Source: Clostridium sp. chh4-2
Lineage (GTDB): Bacteria > Bacillota > Clostridia > Lachnospirales > Lachnospiraceae
NCBI RefSeq assembly: GCF_002899675.1
Contig: NZ_PKUU01000024.1
Location: 1-64,000 of the forward strand
Length of the DNA stretch: 64,000 nt
Direction of reading: 5' to 3'
Shown: in pieces, positions 26,074 to 34,347 of the stretch
Numbering within the stretch: position 1 is the stretch's first letter
How the letters are laid out: the number at the start of each line of letters is the position of its first letter
The notes under the pieces: generated by a model
The model's input: only the letters and a program-made list of their open reading frames with translations
Told to the model about the DNA's origin: nothing
Databases searched by the model: none
Made by a program: the position numbers and the translations under genes

Positions 26074-26116
26074 GAGTGTAAAGTCTATTATGTTATTAAT
26101 GCTTTACACTCTTTTT
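26074..26116 (+). terminator. Terminator of the small coiled-coil gene
   Basis: GAGTGTAAAG (26074-26083) pairs perfectly with CTTTACACTC (26102-26111), then TTTTT. Confidence 0.85.
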
Positions 26117-26295
26117 AATTCAGCATTATATAAAGGGAGATTGATATTTATGTGTACAACGGTAAAGCATTATCAACTACAGCAGAACCGGTATATGATC
26201 TGAATGCTTACCATCTGTCATCATAAATAAGGATGTGGCATGGTCTGAGGAATAAATAATATTGATTCCTCGCAACTGTCCAGCAACAGTATTGA

Positions 26296-26324
26296 TTGAA
26301 AATAAGAAATTGCCATGATAGAAT
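26296..26324 (+). promoter_or_regulatory. Promoter of the DUF362 gene
   Basis: TTGAAA (26296-26301), 17 bases, TAGAAT (26319-26324), about 38 bases before the chosen start. The 26117-26295 stretch before it holds only a 24-codon open frame discussed as rejected. Confidence 0.55.
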
Positions 26325-26361
26325 GATAAAAAAGAACAGTAAAGACCGGAGGCATATTGAG

Positions 26362-27450
26362 ATGAAAAAAAATGACATAATCATGATTCATGGAACCGAC
26401 TATAAAAATATGGCGATAAGAGTACTTGAAGAGGCGGATGTGGCATCGGATATCGGCGATACATCTAAGAAGATTGCATTAAAGCCCAATTTAGTCGTGG
26501 CAAAAGATCCGTCCAGCGGAGCCACCACCCATGCGGAGTTGTTGGCCGGAGTGATTGAATACCTGCAGGATCATCATTTTACCAACATTTCCATCATGGA
26601 GGGTTCCTGGGTGGGAGATAATACCCAGTCTGCATTTTCAGCGGCCGGATACAGAGAGGTTTCTAAAAAGTATAATGTTCCGTTAGTGGATCTTCAGAAG
26701 GATACATATCAGGAATACGATGCCAAGGGAATGAAGATCCGTTTGTGCGATAAGGCGGCCGCGGTGGATTATATGATCAACATGCCCGTACTAAAAGGCC
26801 ACTGCCAGACCACGGTGACCTGTGCGCTGAAGAATAACAAGGGCGTTATTCCAAATACTGAGAAAAGACGTTTTCATACCTTAGGTTTACATAAGCCAAT
26901 CGCCCATTTAAATACCATTGCCCGCAATGATTTCATTCTGGTAGACAATATCTGTGGAGACCTGGATTTTGAAGAAGGCGGCAATCCGGTAACGATGAAC
27001 CGGGTGCTGGGATTTAAAGATCCGGTGTTGTGTGACGCGTTTGTTTGCGACTGTATGGGATACGATGTGGACGACATTCCTTATATCCGCCTGGCGGAGA
27101 AGTTAGGAGTAGGAAGCGCGGACATTGAAAACGCCAATGTGATCATGATAAATGAGGATGTTTCAGGAGGCCGTTTCCGCATGACACACCGAGTTCAGAA
27201 ATTGGCCGGATATACGGATGCAAAAGACGCCTGCAGCGCCTGCTATGGTTCATTAATTTTTGCTTTGGACCGCTTAAATGATGCCGGCTTTTTGCATAAA
27301 GGACTTCCTCAAATCTGCATCGGGCAGGGATACAAAGGAAAAAGCGGTGAGATTGGCGTGGGCCAGTGCACCTGTGGTTTTGCAAAGAGCCTGAAAGGAT
27401 GTCCGCCTAAGGCAATTGATATCGTGGAATTCTTGGAAAATGAATGGTAA
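26362..27450 (+). CDS. DUF362 domain protein
   Basis: A 362-residue cytoplasmic protein of the DUF362 family, some members of which occur with iron-sulfur domains and are thought to be redox-linked. Typical segments are ALKPNLV near 40, MPVLKGHCQTTVT and ALKNNKGVIP near 145-165, and NRVLGFKDPVLCDAF. A Cys-rich C-terminus (DACSAC, GQCTCG, GCPPKA) could hold metal but no full ferredoxin motif is seen. ATG 26362 has GGAGG 9 bases upstream; the frame is open to 26296. It stands alone, with its own promoter, in the middle of the glycan locus. Confidence 0.8.
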   Translation: MKKNDIIMIHGTDYKNMAIRVLEEADVASDIGDTSKKIALKPNLVVAKDPSSGATTHAELLAGVIEYLQDHHFTNISIMEGSWVGDNTQSAFSAAGYREVSKKYNVPLVDLQKDTYQEYDAKGMKIRLCDKAAAVDYMINMPVLKGHCQTTVTCALKNNKGVIPNTEKRRFHTLGLHKPIAHLNTIARNDFILVDNICGDLDFEEGGNPVTMNRVLGFKDPVLCDAFVCDCMGYDVDDIPYIRLAEKLGVGSADIENANVIMINEDVSGGRFRMTHRVQKLAGYTDAKDACSACYGSLIFALDRLNDAGFLHKGLPQICIGQGYKGKSGEIGVGQCTCGFAKSLKGCPPKAIDIVEFLENEW

Positions 27451-27476
27451 AATCTTTATTTAACTGAGTAAGAAAC

Positions 27477-27768
27477 GCCGAAAAGAAGGGGAAACCTGGG
27501 CGGGCGGCGGAACTAGAGAAAGACAGGGGATTCGGGTTACGACCCTAAGTGATACTAGGCCGGCAAGAGCGGAAAAAGGCAGCTCGGCGCCATTCACGAT
27601 GAACTCTTTATGACTTCATCGTTCAAGGGCGCCTCAAATACTGATTCGGAATTCAGCCTTTGTCTGCCTTTTTCCGCTCTTGCCGACCAAGTATTACTAA
27701 GGGTCTGCACACGATCCCCTGTCTTTCTCTAGTTCCACCGCCCGCCCAGGTTTCCCCTTCTTTCCGGC
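27477..27768. repeat. Giant palindromic element P2 (family II)
   Basis: About 292 bases folding on itself. The arms 27477-27582 and 27664-27768 pair with few mismatches except around a less conserved stretch at 27530-27560. Core: a GGCGCC stem around a CACGATGAA/TTCATCGTT hairpin. TAAG-TGATA-CTAG (27546-27558) in the left arm and CAAG-TATTA-CTAA (27688-27700) in the right arm stand in direct orientation on the plus strand. The inner part resembles the minus strand of the partial element at 1-190. No gene is present in 27451-28327. Confidence 0.85.
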
Positions 27769-27796
27769 TGTTGCTTGGCTAGCTGAGGAAAAAAGA

Positions 27797-27936
27797 TTTT
27801 TTACATTAAGGGTGAAGGCATTTCCAGAAAAGCCTTGAGGATTTAATGTAAAGGGTGAGGTCATTTTGCGAAATGCCTTAACGTTTAAAGTAAAACCTGA
27901 AGTCGTTTTTGAAAATCCCTTCATCATCTATGTAAA
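27797..27936. repeat. Hairpin repeat, copy D (degenerate, expanded)
   Basis: Starts TTTTTTACATTAAGGGTGAAGGCATTT and ends near ...TCATCATCTATGTAAA, with three internal AAGGC/GCCTT-type stems. The longest and most diverged copy of the family. Confidence 0.7.
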
Positions 27937-28084
27937 TTTGGCATTACGTAAATCCCAATTCAATAACATTGTTTTTAACTGGGACAGCTCCTCCGAACTT
28001 CGCCTACCCATTCCATACGTCCCTTTCGCCAACTCAGTTAAACAACAGTTTGTTCTCCTGGATTTTTTGAGGAATAAGTTCCCT

Positions 28085-28130
28085 TTTACAAGTTGAAAAT
28101 ATATGGTATAATGTTTTTCGACATTATACC
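28085..28130 (+). promoter_or_regulatory. Promoter with operator-like perfect inverted repeat, upstream of the ABC ATPase
   Basis: TTTACA (28085-28090), 16 bases, TATAAT (28107-28112). GGTATAATGT (28105-28114) and ACATTATACC (28121-28130) form a perfect 10-base inverted repeat with a six-base spacer that includes the whole -10 and the start region. This looks like a repressor site controlling the block that begins with the ATPase. Confidence 0.65.
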
Positions 28131-28177
28131 CGTGCAAATGATATATATGCACCGGTATTGGTAAGTGTAAGATGATG

Positions 28178-28310
28178 GTAACTGTTCAGTAGGTCTGCGC
28201 ATTTACTGCGCTGACCGTAATAAAACGTGGGAAAGCAGGCGAAAATCCCATCGCCGCAGGCGATTTTGCATGGATTTTTGCTCATAATTGTGAGGGTACT
28301 GAACAATTAC
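28178..28310 (-). mobile_element. IS66-like MITE, copy 1 (133 nt)
   Basis: A 133-base non-coding element ending in inverted GTAA(C/T)TGTTCAG tips. Its reverse complement is also present at 52515-52647 with about nine differences and identical length. Flanking octamers AGATGATG (28170-28177) and AGATAATG (28311-28318) match at 7 of 8 bases, consistent with an older 8-bp target duplication. GTAA tips and 8-bp duplications are features of the IS66 family. It has been inserted between the promoter and the ribosome site of the ABC ATPase. Strand is given relative to copy 2. Confidence 0.85.
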
Positions 28311-28327
28311 AGATAATGGAGGATGTT

Positions 28328-29647
28328 ATGTCCCAGCAAGCAGCAGACAATGCGATTACAGTAAAAGATGTAACGAAAATATATAAATTATACGAAAAGC
28401 CCGTAGACCGTCTAAAAGAATCCTTAAATCCAACCCATAAAGAATACCACAGGAAATTTTACGCCCTGAACAACATTTCATTTGAAGTGAAAAAAGGCGA
28501 AACGGTGGGGATTATAGGGACTAATGGTTCCGGAAAGTCTACCATATTGAAGATCATCACAGGCGTGCTCACCCCTACCACCGGAGAAGTGCAGGTGGAA
28601 GGAACCATTTCAGCTCTGTTGGAATTGGGCGCGGGATTTAATATGGATTATACGGGAATTGAAAATATCTATATGAATGGAACCATGATGGGATTTTCCA
28701 GGAAAGAGATGGAGGATAAGCTTCAGGACATTCTGGATTTTGCGGATATCGGAGATTTCGTGTATCAGCCGGTGAAGACCTATTCCAGCGGTATGTTTGT
28801 CCGCCTGGCATTTGCGCTGGCCATCAATGTGGAGCCGGAGATTCTGATTGTGGATGAGGCGCTGTCCGTAGGAGACGTGTTTTTTCAGTCCAAATGTTAC
28901 CGCCGAATGGAAGAAATCCGCCAGAAGGGAACCACAATCCTGATGGTTACGCATGATATGGGAAGTATTATCAAATACTGTGACCGTGTGGTGCTGCTCA
29001 ATAAAGGCGATTTCGTGGCGGAAGGCGCGCCGGGTCATATGGTGGATTTATATAAGAAGATTCTGGCGAACCAGATGGATTCCCTGGAAGAAGAGCTTCA
29101 GGAGATGAACGATTTTTCCGGCCAATCGGAAGGGCGGAAGGAAAAACGGGAAAAAGGCGGCCTGATGAAGGAGAAGATCACCATTAATTCTAACCGCACC
29201 GAATACGGAGACGGAAGGGCGGAGATCTATGACCTGGGATTATTTGATGAGAGAGGTAATCTGACCAACCTTTTATTAAAAGGGGAGATGTTTACCATAA
29301 AAGAGAAGATCCGCTTCCATACCTCATTGGAATCCCCGATATTTACCTACACGATCAAGGATAAAAAGGGTTCGGATTTAAGCGGCACCAATACCATGTT
29401 TGAAGGAACGGACATTAAACCGGTCAGACAGGGAGATTCCTACGAGGTTTCGTTTACCCAGAAGATGACGCTTCAGGGAGGCGAATATCTGCTTTCCATG
29501 AGCTGCACCGGATTTGAAAATGGTGAGCACGTGGTTTATCACCGTTTATACGATGTGGCCAATATCACGGTCATTTCCAATAAAAATACGGTGGGAGTTT
29601 ACGATATGGAATCCACAGTGGAAGCAAAATTAAACCCGCAGGACTGA
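28328..29647 (+). CDS. ABC glycan exporter, ATPase subunit with C-terminal glycan-binding domain (Wzt-like)
   Basis: A 439-residue ATPase energising export of lipid-linked glycan with the permease at 24851. Walker A is GTNGSGKST (64-72), the signature is YSSGM, and Walker B is ILIVDEALSVGD. From about 265 a C-terminal beta-rich region matches the Wzt C-terminal domain, which in O-antigen exporters recognises a capped chain end. ATG 28328 is chosen because GGAGG (28318-28322) overlaps the earlier ATG 28316. The MITE ends six bases before that earlier ATG. Confidence 0.9.
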   Translation: MSQQAADNAITVKDVTKIYKLYEKPVDRLKESLNPTHKEYHRKFYALNNISFEVKKGETVGIIGTNGSGKSTILKIITGVLTPTTGEVQVEGTISALLELGAGFNMDYTGIENIYMNGTMMGFSRKEMEDKLQDILDFADIGDFVYQPVKTYSSGMFVRLAFALAINVEPEILIVDEALSVGDVFFQSKCYRRMEEIRQKGTTILMVTHDMGSIIKYCDRVVLLNKGDFVAEGAPGHMVDLYKKILANQMDSLEEELQEMNDFSGQSEGRKEKREKGGLMKEKITINSNRTEYGDGRAEIYDLGLFDERGNLTNLLLKGEMFTIKEKIRFHTSLESPIFTYTIKDKKGSDLSGTNTMFEGTDIKPVRQGDSYEVSFTQKMTLQGGEYLLSMSCTGFENGEHVVYHRLYDVANITVISNKNTVGVYDMESTVEAKLNPQD

Positions 29648-29673
29648 CCCGGAACGGCTGATTGGAGGTATAG

Positions 29674-30453
29674 ATGAAAAATATCAGTTTTGATTTAGCG
29701 AATTTATTCAGAATTTACGGCGTGGATACCAAGCGGATTTTAGAGGAAAATGTGGATCTGGACTATCTCTACGCCCTCAGCGAACAGCGGGAAAATGTGG
29801 TGGAATGGTTTGAGTTCAGCCCCGACGCCAGACTTTTGCAGATCGGCGCGGATTACGGGGCTTTGACCGGGCTTTACAGCAGGCGGGTGAAGGAAGTCTG
29901 CGTGCTGGAAGAGGACCCAGGGATAACGGAGATTGTGAAAATGCGGTATCCGGAAGCGGACAATATCATTTATGAAGCGGAAAGCCTGGAAGAACATGCG
30001 AAAAAGCAGGCGGGAAGCTATGATTATGTGATGATGATCGGTTCCCTGGCCGCTCCTTATAAAGAACAGATCGAAGCGGCAAAATCCTTGGTTAAGCCGG
30101 ACGGCTGCCTGATACTGGCCGTGTGCAATAAATTCGGAATGAAGTACTGGGCCGGCTGCGAACGGGAGCCGGTTAATGTTTCCAGAAAAGAATTGGCCGC
30201 ATTGATTGGCGGGGAGGAAACGGCCAAGTGGTATTACCCAATGCCGGATTATAAGATTCCCATCACCATTTATTCCAAGTCCTATCTGCCGAAAAAAGGC
30301 GATCTGACCCACACGATCACGGCTTACGACTATCCCAAATACATCCGCATGGATGTGGGAGAAAAATACGATGAAGTTTGTGAAGACGGAGAATTTGAAC
30401 AGTATGCGAATTCATTTCTAGTAGTATGGAAAGGAAACCATGGCACAAATTAA
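29674..30453 (+). CDS. Class I SAM-dependent methyltransferase-like protein
   Basis: A 259-residue protein with a Rossmann methyltransferase pattern: LLQIGADYGALTGLYS (motif I, about 54-69), VCVLEEDPG (motif II), YDYVMMIGSL and KPDGCLILAV. It ends 14 bases inside the next gene, a glycosyltransferase, so they are translationally coupled. In ABC-exported O-antigens, chain-end methylation is the stop signal read by the Wzt C-terminal domain; the same arrangement (Wzt with C-terminal domain, then methyltransferase) suggests this could be the terminator enzyme here. That is inference. Confidence 0.75.
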   Translation: MKNISFDLANLFRIYGVDTKRILEENVDLDYLYALSEQRENVVEWFEFSPDARLLQIGADYGALTGLYSRRVKEVCVLEEDPGITEIVKMRYPEADNIIYEAESLEEHAKKQAGSYDYVMMIGSLAAPYKEQIEAAKSLVKPDGCLILAVCNKFGMKYWAGCEREPVNVSRKELAALIGGEETAKWYYPMPDYKIPITIYSKSYLPKKGDLTHTITAYDYPKYIRMDVGEKYDEVCEDGEFEQYANSFLVVWKGNHGTN

Positions 30454-33400
30454 ATTTGTAAAATATAACAGAACGAGAAAAGAACAATTTCAGATAAAAA
30501 CCACCATTTTGGAAGAAAATGGGGTTTCATACGTGGAGAAAACCGCGCTTTATGCCAGCGGAGTTCCCCATATCTGGTCATTTGCGTCCAAATATGAGCA
30601 GCTTTCCAGCCAAAACCGCAATTTAAAGGTGGCTCGGCCTTTTATCAGCGACGACCGGTGCGTGGCCCGCTTTCCTTATTTGGAAGGGGATACTTTGGCG
30701 GAGCGTTTGGGCCAGGAGATTCAGGGCGGAAAAGCTCCGTTAGACGCGATCCGCGCGGCCATGGATCTGGTCTATGAGATTTTGCCGGAGTACGTTCAGC
30801 CGTTTGAAGTGACGCCTGAATTTACGGAAGTGTTCGGCGAGATCGGGCCATTGGAGGATGAGGCCTATTCGGTGGCGAATATAGACGCTTTATTTGAAAA
30901 TATGCTGGTCACAGAGGACGGAATCTACTGCCTGGATTACGAGTGGGTGTTCACCTTCCCGATACCGGTGCATTTTGTGCAGTACCGCACCTTATTTTAT
31001 TTTTATGACCGCTATCATGCGCTGATGGAATATGAAAATGCGGAAAGCTTTTTGATAGAATTTGGAATCACTCCTGAGATGACGGCGGTTTATCATGAGA
31101 TGGAGCGGGGATTTCAGGAATATGTCCACGGGGAAAACCAGCGCATTTATCTGGAAAATTATTATGTGGATACTAGAAATATCTCCGATTTCGGGCGGAC
31201 GGATCAGGAACTGAACCACGCCAGGGAAAGGATCGAACAGTTAAAAACAGAGGTGGCCGACAAGAACCTGATGATCCGCAAGATTCAGGAAATTCAGCGC
31301 CTTACCAATAATCATGTGACCAATTTGGAGATCACCATTAAAAACCAGAGCCATGAGATCAATGAACTTGGAAAGACGCTCACTTATCTCAATGGCCATG
31401 AAGCCCTGCTTTTCAAATTCCGAAGAAAGTTAGGAGCCAAATTCAACGAAAAATACCCCAAAGGGTCTTTGGAACGCAAGAAGCTGGCGTACAAAAAGCA
31501 ATATGCGATGCACCCTGTCCGTTCCTTTAAATTCTACTCCTCGGAGGAGGGAAAGAATCTGAGGGAAGGCGATTTCAGGATCGGGGACATTTACCGGGAA
31601 CATGGGAAACTTAAATTTCCGGCTGTGGAAAAGCCTATGGTTTCCATCATTATCCCCGTATATAATCAGATCCATTACACCTATGCTTGTCTGGTTTCCA
31701 TTCTGGAACACACCCAGGATGTGACCTATGAGGTGCTCATTGCGGATGACGTGTCCACAGACGCCACGGCTCAGCTGGACCGTTTTACGGAAGGGCTCAG
31801 AATCTGCCGCAACAGCATGAATCAGGGCTTTCTGCGCAACTGCAACAATGCGGCCCGTTATGCAAAAGGCAAATACATTATGTTCCTGAACAATGACACT
31901 CAGGTGACGGAAGGCTGGCTCAGCTCTCTGGTTCACCTGATCGAGTCGGATTCCACCATCGGAATGGTGGGCTCAAAGCTGGTGTATCCGGACGGACGGC
32001 TTCAGGAGGCCGGAGGCATTATCTGGAGTGACGGAAGCGGATGGAATTACGGACGTCTGGACGATCCGGACAAGCCGGAATACAATTATGTAAAAGATGT
32101 GGATTACATCTCAGGAGCTGCTATTCTGCTTTCCAATGATTTATGGAAGCAGATCGGCGGATTTGATACCAGATTTGCGCCCGCTTATTGCGAGGATTCG
32201 GATCTGGCGTTTGAAGTGAGAAAGGCGGGTTACCGTGTGGTTTACCAGCCGCTTTCCAAAGTAATCCATTTCGAAGGCATTTCCAACGGTACGGACACCC
32301 AGGGCAGCGGATTGAAGCGGTATCAGATTGCCAACAGCGAAAAGCTGAAGGAAAAATGGGCGGATGAATTCGCAAAACAGTGCGTGAACAACGGAAATCC
32401 CGACCCGTTCCGGGCCAGGGAGCGCAGCATGGGCAAGCCGATCGTTTTGGTTGTGGATCACTATGTGCCCACATTTGACAGGGATGCAGGATCGAAAACC
32501 ACGTACCAGTATTTAAAAATGTTCCTGAAAAAGGGGTATGTGGTGAAATTCCTGGGCGATAATTTCCTTCATGAGGAGCCTTATTCCACCGCCCTTACCC
32601 AGATGGGAATTGAGATCTTATACGGCGCGGAATATCAGGTTAAGATTTGGGACTGGCTGAAGGATCATGGGGACGATATAGCGGTGGCCTATTTAAACCG
32701 GCCCCATATTGCGTCCAAATATGTGGATTATATTTTAGACAATACCAGCATGAAAGTGATCTATTATGGTCATGACCTTCATTTTCTGCGGGAAGGCAGG
32801 GAATATGAGCTGACCGGGGATCTGGAAAAGAAAAAGGCGTCGGATTACTGGAAATCAGTGGAATTTTCGCTGATGCAGAAGGCGGCGGTTTCCTATTATC
32901 CTTCTTATATTGAACGGGATGCGATTAAGGCTGTCAATCCGGAGATCAATGTGAAGGATATTACGGCATATGTGTATGAAGAATTTAAGGAACATCTGGA
33001 AAAGGACTTCACGAAACGGGAGGGCATTTTGTTTGTGGGCGGTTTTGCTCATCCGCCGAATGCAGACGCGGTTCTTTGGTTCGCAAAAGAGGTGTTCCCG
33101 CTGATCCGCGCTAAGATACCGGTGAACTGGTATGTGGTGGGATCAAAAGTTACAGATGAGATAAAGGCTTTAGAAGAGCCGGGCAATGGAATTGTGATTA
33201 AAGGTTTTGTGAGTGAAGAAGAACTGGATCGGTTATACGCCGCCTGCAAGCTGGTGGTGGTGCCTCTCAGATACGGCGCAGGCGTGAAGGGAAAAGTGGT
33301 GGAAGCCATTTATAACGGAGCGCCCATTGTTACAACTTCCATAGGAGCGGAAGGAATTCCGGATGTGGAGGATGTGCTGGTGGTGAAAGATGAACCGGAG

Positions 33401-33544
33401 AGCTTTGCGGATGCGGTGACGGAACTTTATCAGGATGATGCGGGATGCCTTGAACTTTGTGAGAAGACGCAGACTTATATCAGGAAATATTTCAGTATGG
33501 ATGCGGTATGGAGCCGGATTGAAGAAGACTTTGCGGTGAAGTGA
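30440..33544 (+). CDS. Large multidomain glycosyltransferase: kinase-like domain, coiled coil, GT2 and GT4
   Basis: A 1034-residue cytoplasmic protein. Residues 1-250 have a kinase/phosphotransferase-like look (FPYLEGDTLAERL, then IDALFENMLV and YCLDYEWVF, like a hinge and catalytic/metal loops). About 255-315 is a coiled coil. About 395-640 is a GT2 domain (IIIPVYNQIHYTYACL, DDVSTDAT, FLNNDTQV, CEDSDLAFEVRKAGY). About 680-1030 is a GT-B (GT4) domain (DHYVPTFDRDAGS, FVGGFAHPPN, VPLRYGAGVKGKVVEAI). The fusion resembles WbdA/WbdD-like chain-building and chain-ending enzymes in design, but not closely in sequence. Two glycosyl transfers plus a phospho- or other transfer by one chain seem likely. 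Confidence 0.8.
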   Translation: MAQIKFVKYNRTRKEQFQIKTTILEENGVSYVEKTALYASGVPHIWSFASKYEQLSSQNRNLKVARPFISDDRCVARFPYLEGDTLAERLGQEIQGGKAPLDAIRAAMDLVYEILPEYVQPFEVTPEFTEVFGEIGPLEDEAYSVANIDALFENMLVTEDGIYCLDYEWVFTFPIPVHFVQYRTLFYFYDRYHALMEYENAESFLIEFGITPEMTAVYHEMERGFQEYVHGENQRIYLENYYVDTRNISDFGRTDQELNHARERIEQLKTEVADKNLMIRKIQEIQRLTNNHVTNLEITIKNQSHEINELGKTLTYLNGHEALLFKFRRKLGAKFNEKYPKGSLERKKLAYKKQYAMHPVRSFKFYSSEEGKNLREGDFRIGDIYREHGKLKFPAVEKPMVSIIIPVYNQIHYTYACLVSILEHTQDVTYEVLIADDVSTDATAQLDRFTEGLRICRNSMNQGFLRNCNNAARYAKGKYIMFLNNDTQVTEGWLSSLVHLIESDSTIGMVGSKLVYPDGRLQEAGGIIWSDGSGWNYGRLDDPDKPEYNYVKDVDYISGAAILLSNDLWKQIGGFDTRFAPAYCEDSDLAFEVRKAGYRVVYQPLSKVIHFEGISNGTDTQGSGLKRYQIANSEKLKEKWADEFAKQCVNNGNPDPFRARERSMGKPIVLVVDHYVPTFDRDAGSKTTYQYLKMFLKKGYVVKFLGDNFLHEEPYSTALTQMGIEILYGAEYQVKIWDWLKDHGDDIAVAYLNRPHIASKYVDYILDNTSMKVIYYGHDLHFLREGREYELTGDLEKKKASDYWKSVEFSLMQKAAVSYYPSYIERDAIKAVNPEINVKDITAYVYEEFKEHLEKDFTKREGILFVGGFAHPPNADAVLWFAKEVFPLIRAKIPVNWYVVGSKVTDEIKALEEPGNGIVIKGFVSEEELDRLYAACKLVVVPLRYGAGVKGKVVEAIYNGAPIVTTSIGAEGIPDVEDVLVVKDEPESFADAVTELYQDDAGCLELCEKTQTYIRKYFSMDAVWSRIEEDFAVK

Positions 33545-33623
33545 TTTTTTACATCAAGGGTGAAGGCTTTTTCAAAAAAGCCTTCACCCTTTTGTGCGAA
33601 TCACCTCACCCTTGATGTAAAAA
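33545..33623. repeat. Hairpin repeat, copy E
   Basis: TTTTTTACATCAAGGGTGA and its inverse TCACCCTTGATGTAAAAA bracket an inner perfect hairpin AAGGGTGAAGGCTTTTT/AAAAAGCCTTCACCCTT. It lies between the fused glycosyltransferase and hddC, ending about 6 bases before the AGGAGG of hddC. Confidence 0.8.
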
Positions 33624-33639
33624 CAGGAGGATAGCGATA

Positions 33640-34347
33640 ATGCAGGCAATTTTACTGGCCGGAGGCTTAGGCACCCGTTTACAGAGCGTAGTAAATGACC
33701 GTCCCAAGCCCATGGCCCTCATACAGGAAAAACCGTTCATGGAATACGTAATCCACGAATTAGGAAAACACGGAATCACGGATATCATCTTTGCAGTCGG
33801 CTACAAAGGCTCCATGGTGGAAGAATACTTTAAAGACGGTTCTGATTTTAACATAAACGTATCCTATGCCTATGAAGAGGAACTTTTAGGCACCGCAGGC
33901 GCAATTAAAAATGCGGGAAAGCTGGCAGCGGAAGACCGGTTTTTCGTATTAAACGCCGATACATTCTACCAGATCGATTACAGCCGCATCATGAAGCTGC
34001 ATGAGGAGAAGGATCTGGATATGGCTCTTGTTTTAAGGAAGGTGCCTGATGTGTCCAGATATGGAGAGGCGGTACTGGAGAATCACATGCTGACCGCATT
34101 TAATGAAAAAACCACGGATTCCCGCCCCGGCACCATAAACGGGGGGATCTATCTGATGAAGCGGGAGCTGTTAGACGATATCCCGGAAGGCAAGGTATCT
34201 TTGGAAAATGATATGATTCCCAAGTGGCTGAAAGAAAAAAAATGTCTGGGCGGAATTGTTAATGACGGTTATTTTATTGACATCGGCGTTCCGGAGGACT
34301 ATTTTAAATTTATACAGGATGTGAAGGAAGGAGTCGTGGCATGGTAA
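33640..34347 (+). CDS. hddC: D-glycero-alpha-D-manno-heptose-1-phosphate guanylyltransferase
   Basis: A 235-residue nucleotidyltransferase making GDP-heptose from heptose-1-phosphate. LAGGLGTRL (6-14), RPKPM (22-26) and the LLGTAGA/LNADT blocks are those of the HddC/RmlA-like class. Identification as the heptose enzyme rests on context: hddA, gmhB and gmhA follow at once. AGGAGG upstream; overlaps hddA by seven bases. Confidence 0.85.
   Translation: MQAILLAGGLGTRLQSVVNDRPKPMALIQEKPFMEYVIHELGKHGITDIIFAVGYKGSMVEEYFKDGSDFNINVSYAYEEELLGTAGAIKNAGKLAAEDRFFVLNADTFYQIDYSRIMKLHEEKDLDMALVLRKVPDVSRYGEAVLENHMLTAFNEKTTDSRPGTINGGIYLMKRELLDDIPEGKVSLENDMIPKWLKEKKCLGGIVNDGYFIDIGVPEDYFKFIQDVKEGVVAW

Noticed and set aside
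26152..26226. 24-codon frame GTG...TAA (VYNGKALSTTAEPVYDLN...) before the DUF362 gene
   Set aside because: It looks protein-like and may be the tail of a decayed gene, but it lacks a good start and any domain; too short to call.
27928..28152. 74-codon minus-strand frame over the ABC ATPase promoter
   Set aside because: No ribosome site; it overlaps the promoter, inverted repeat and repeat D.
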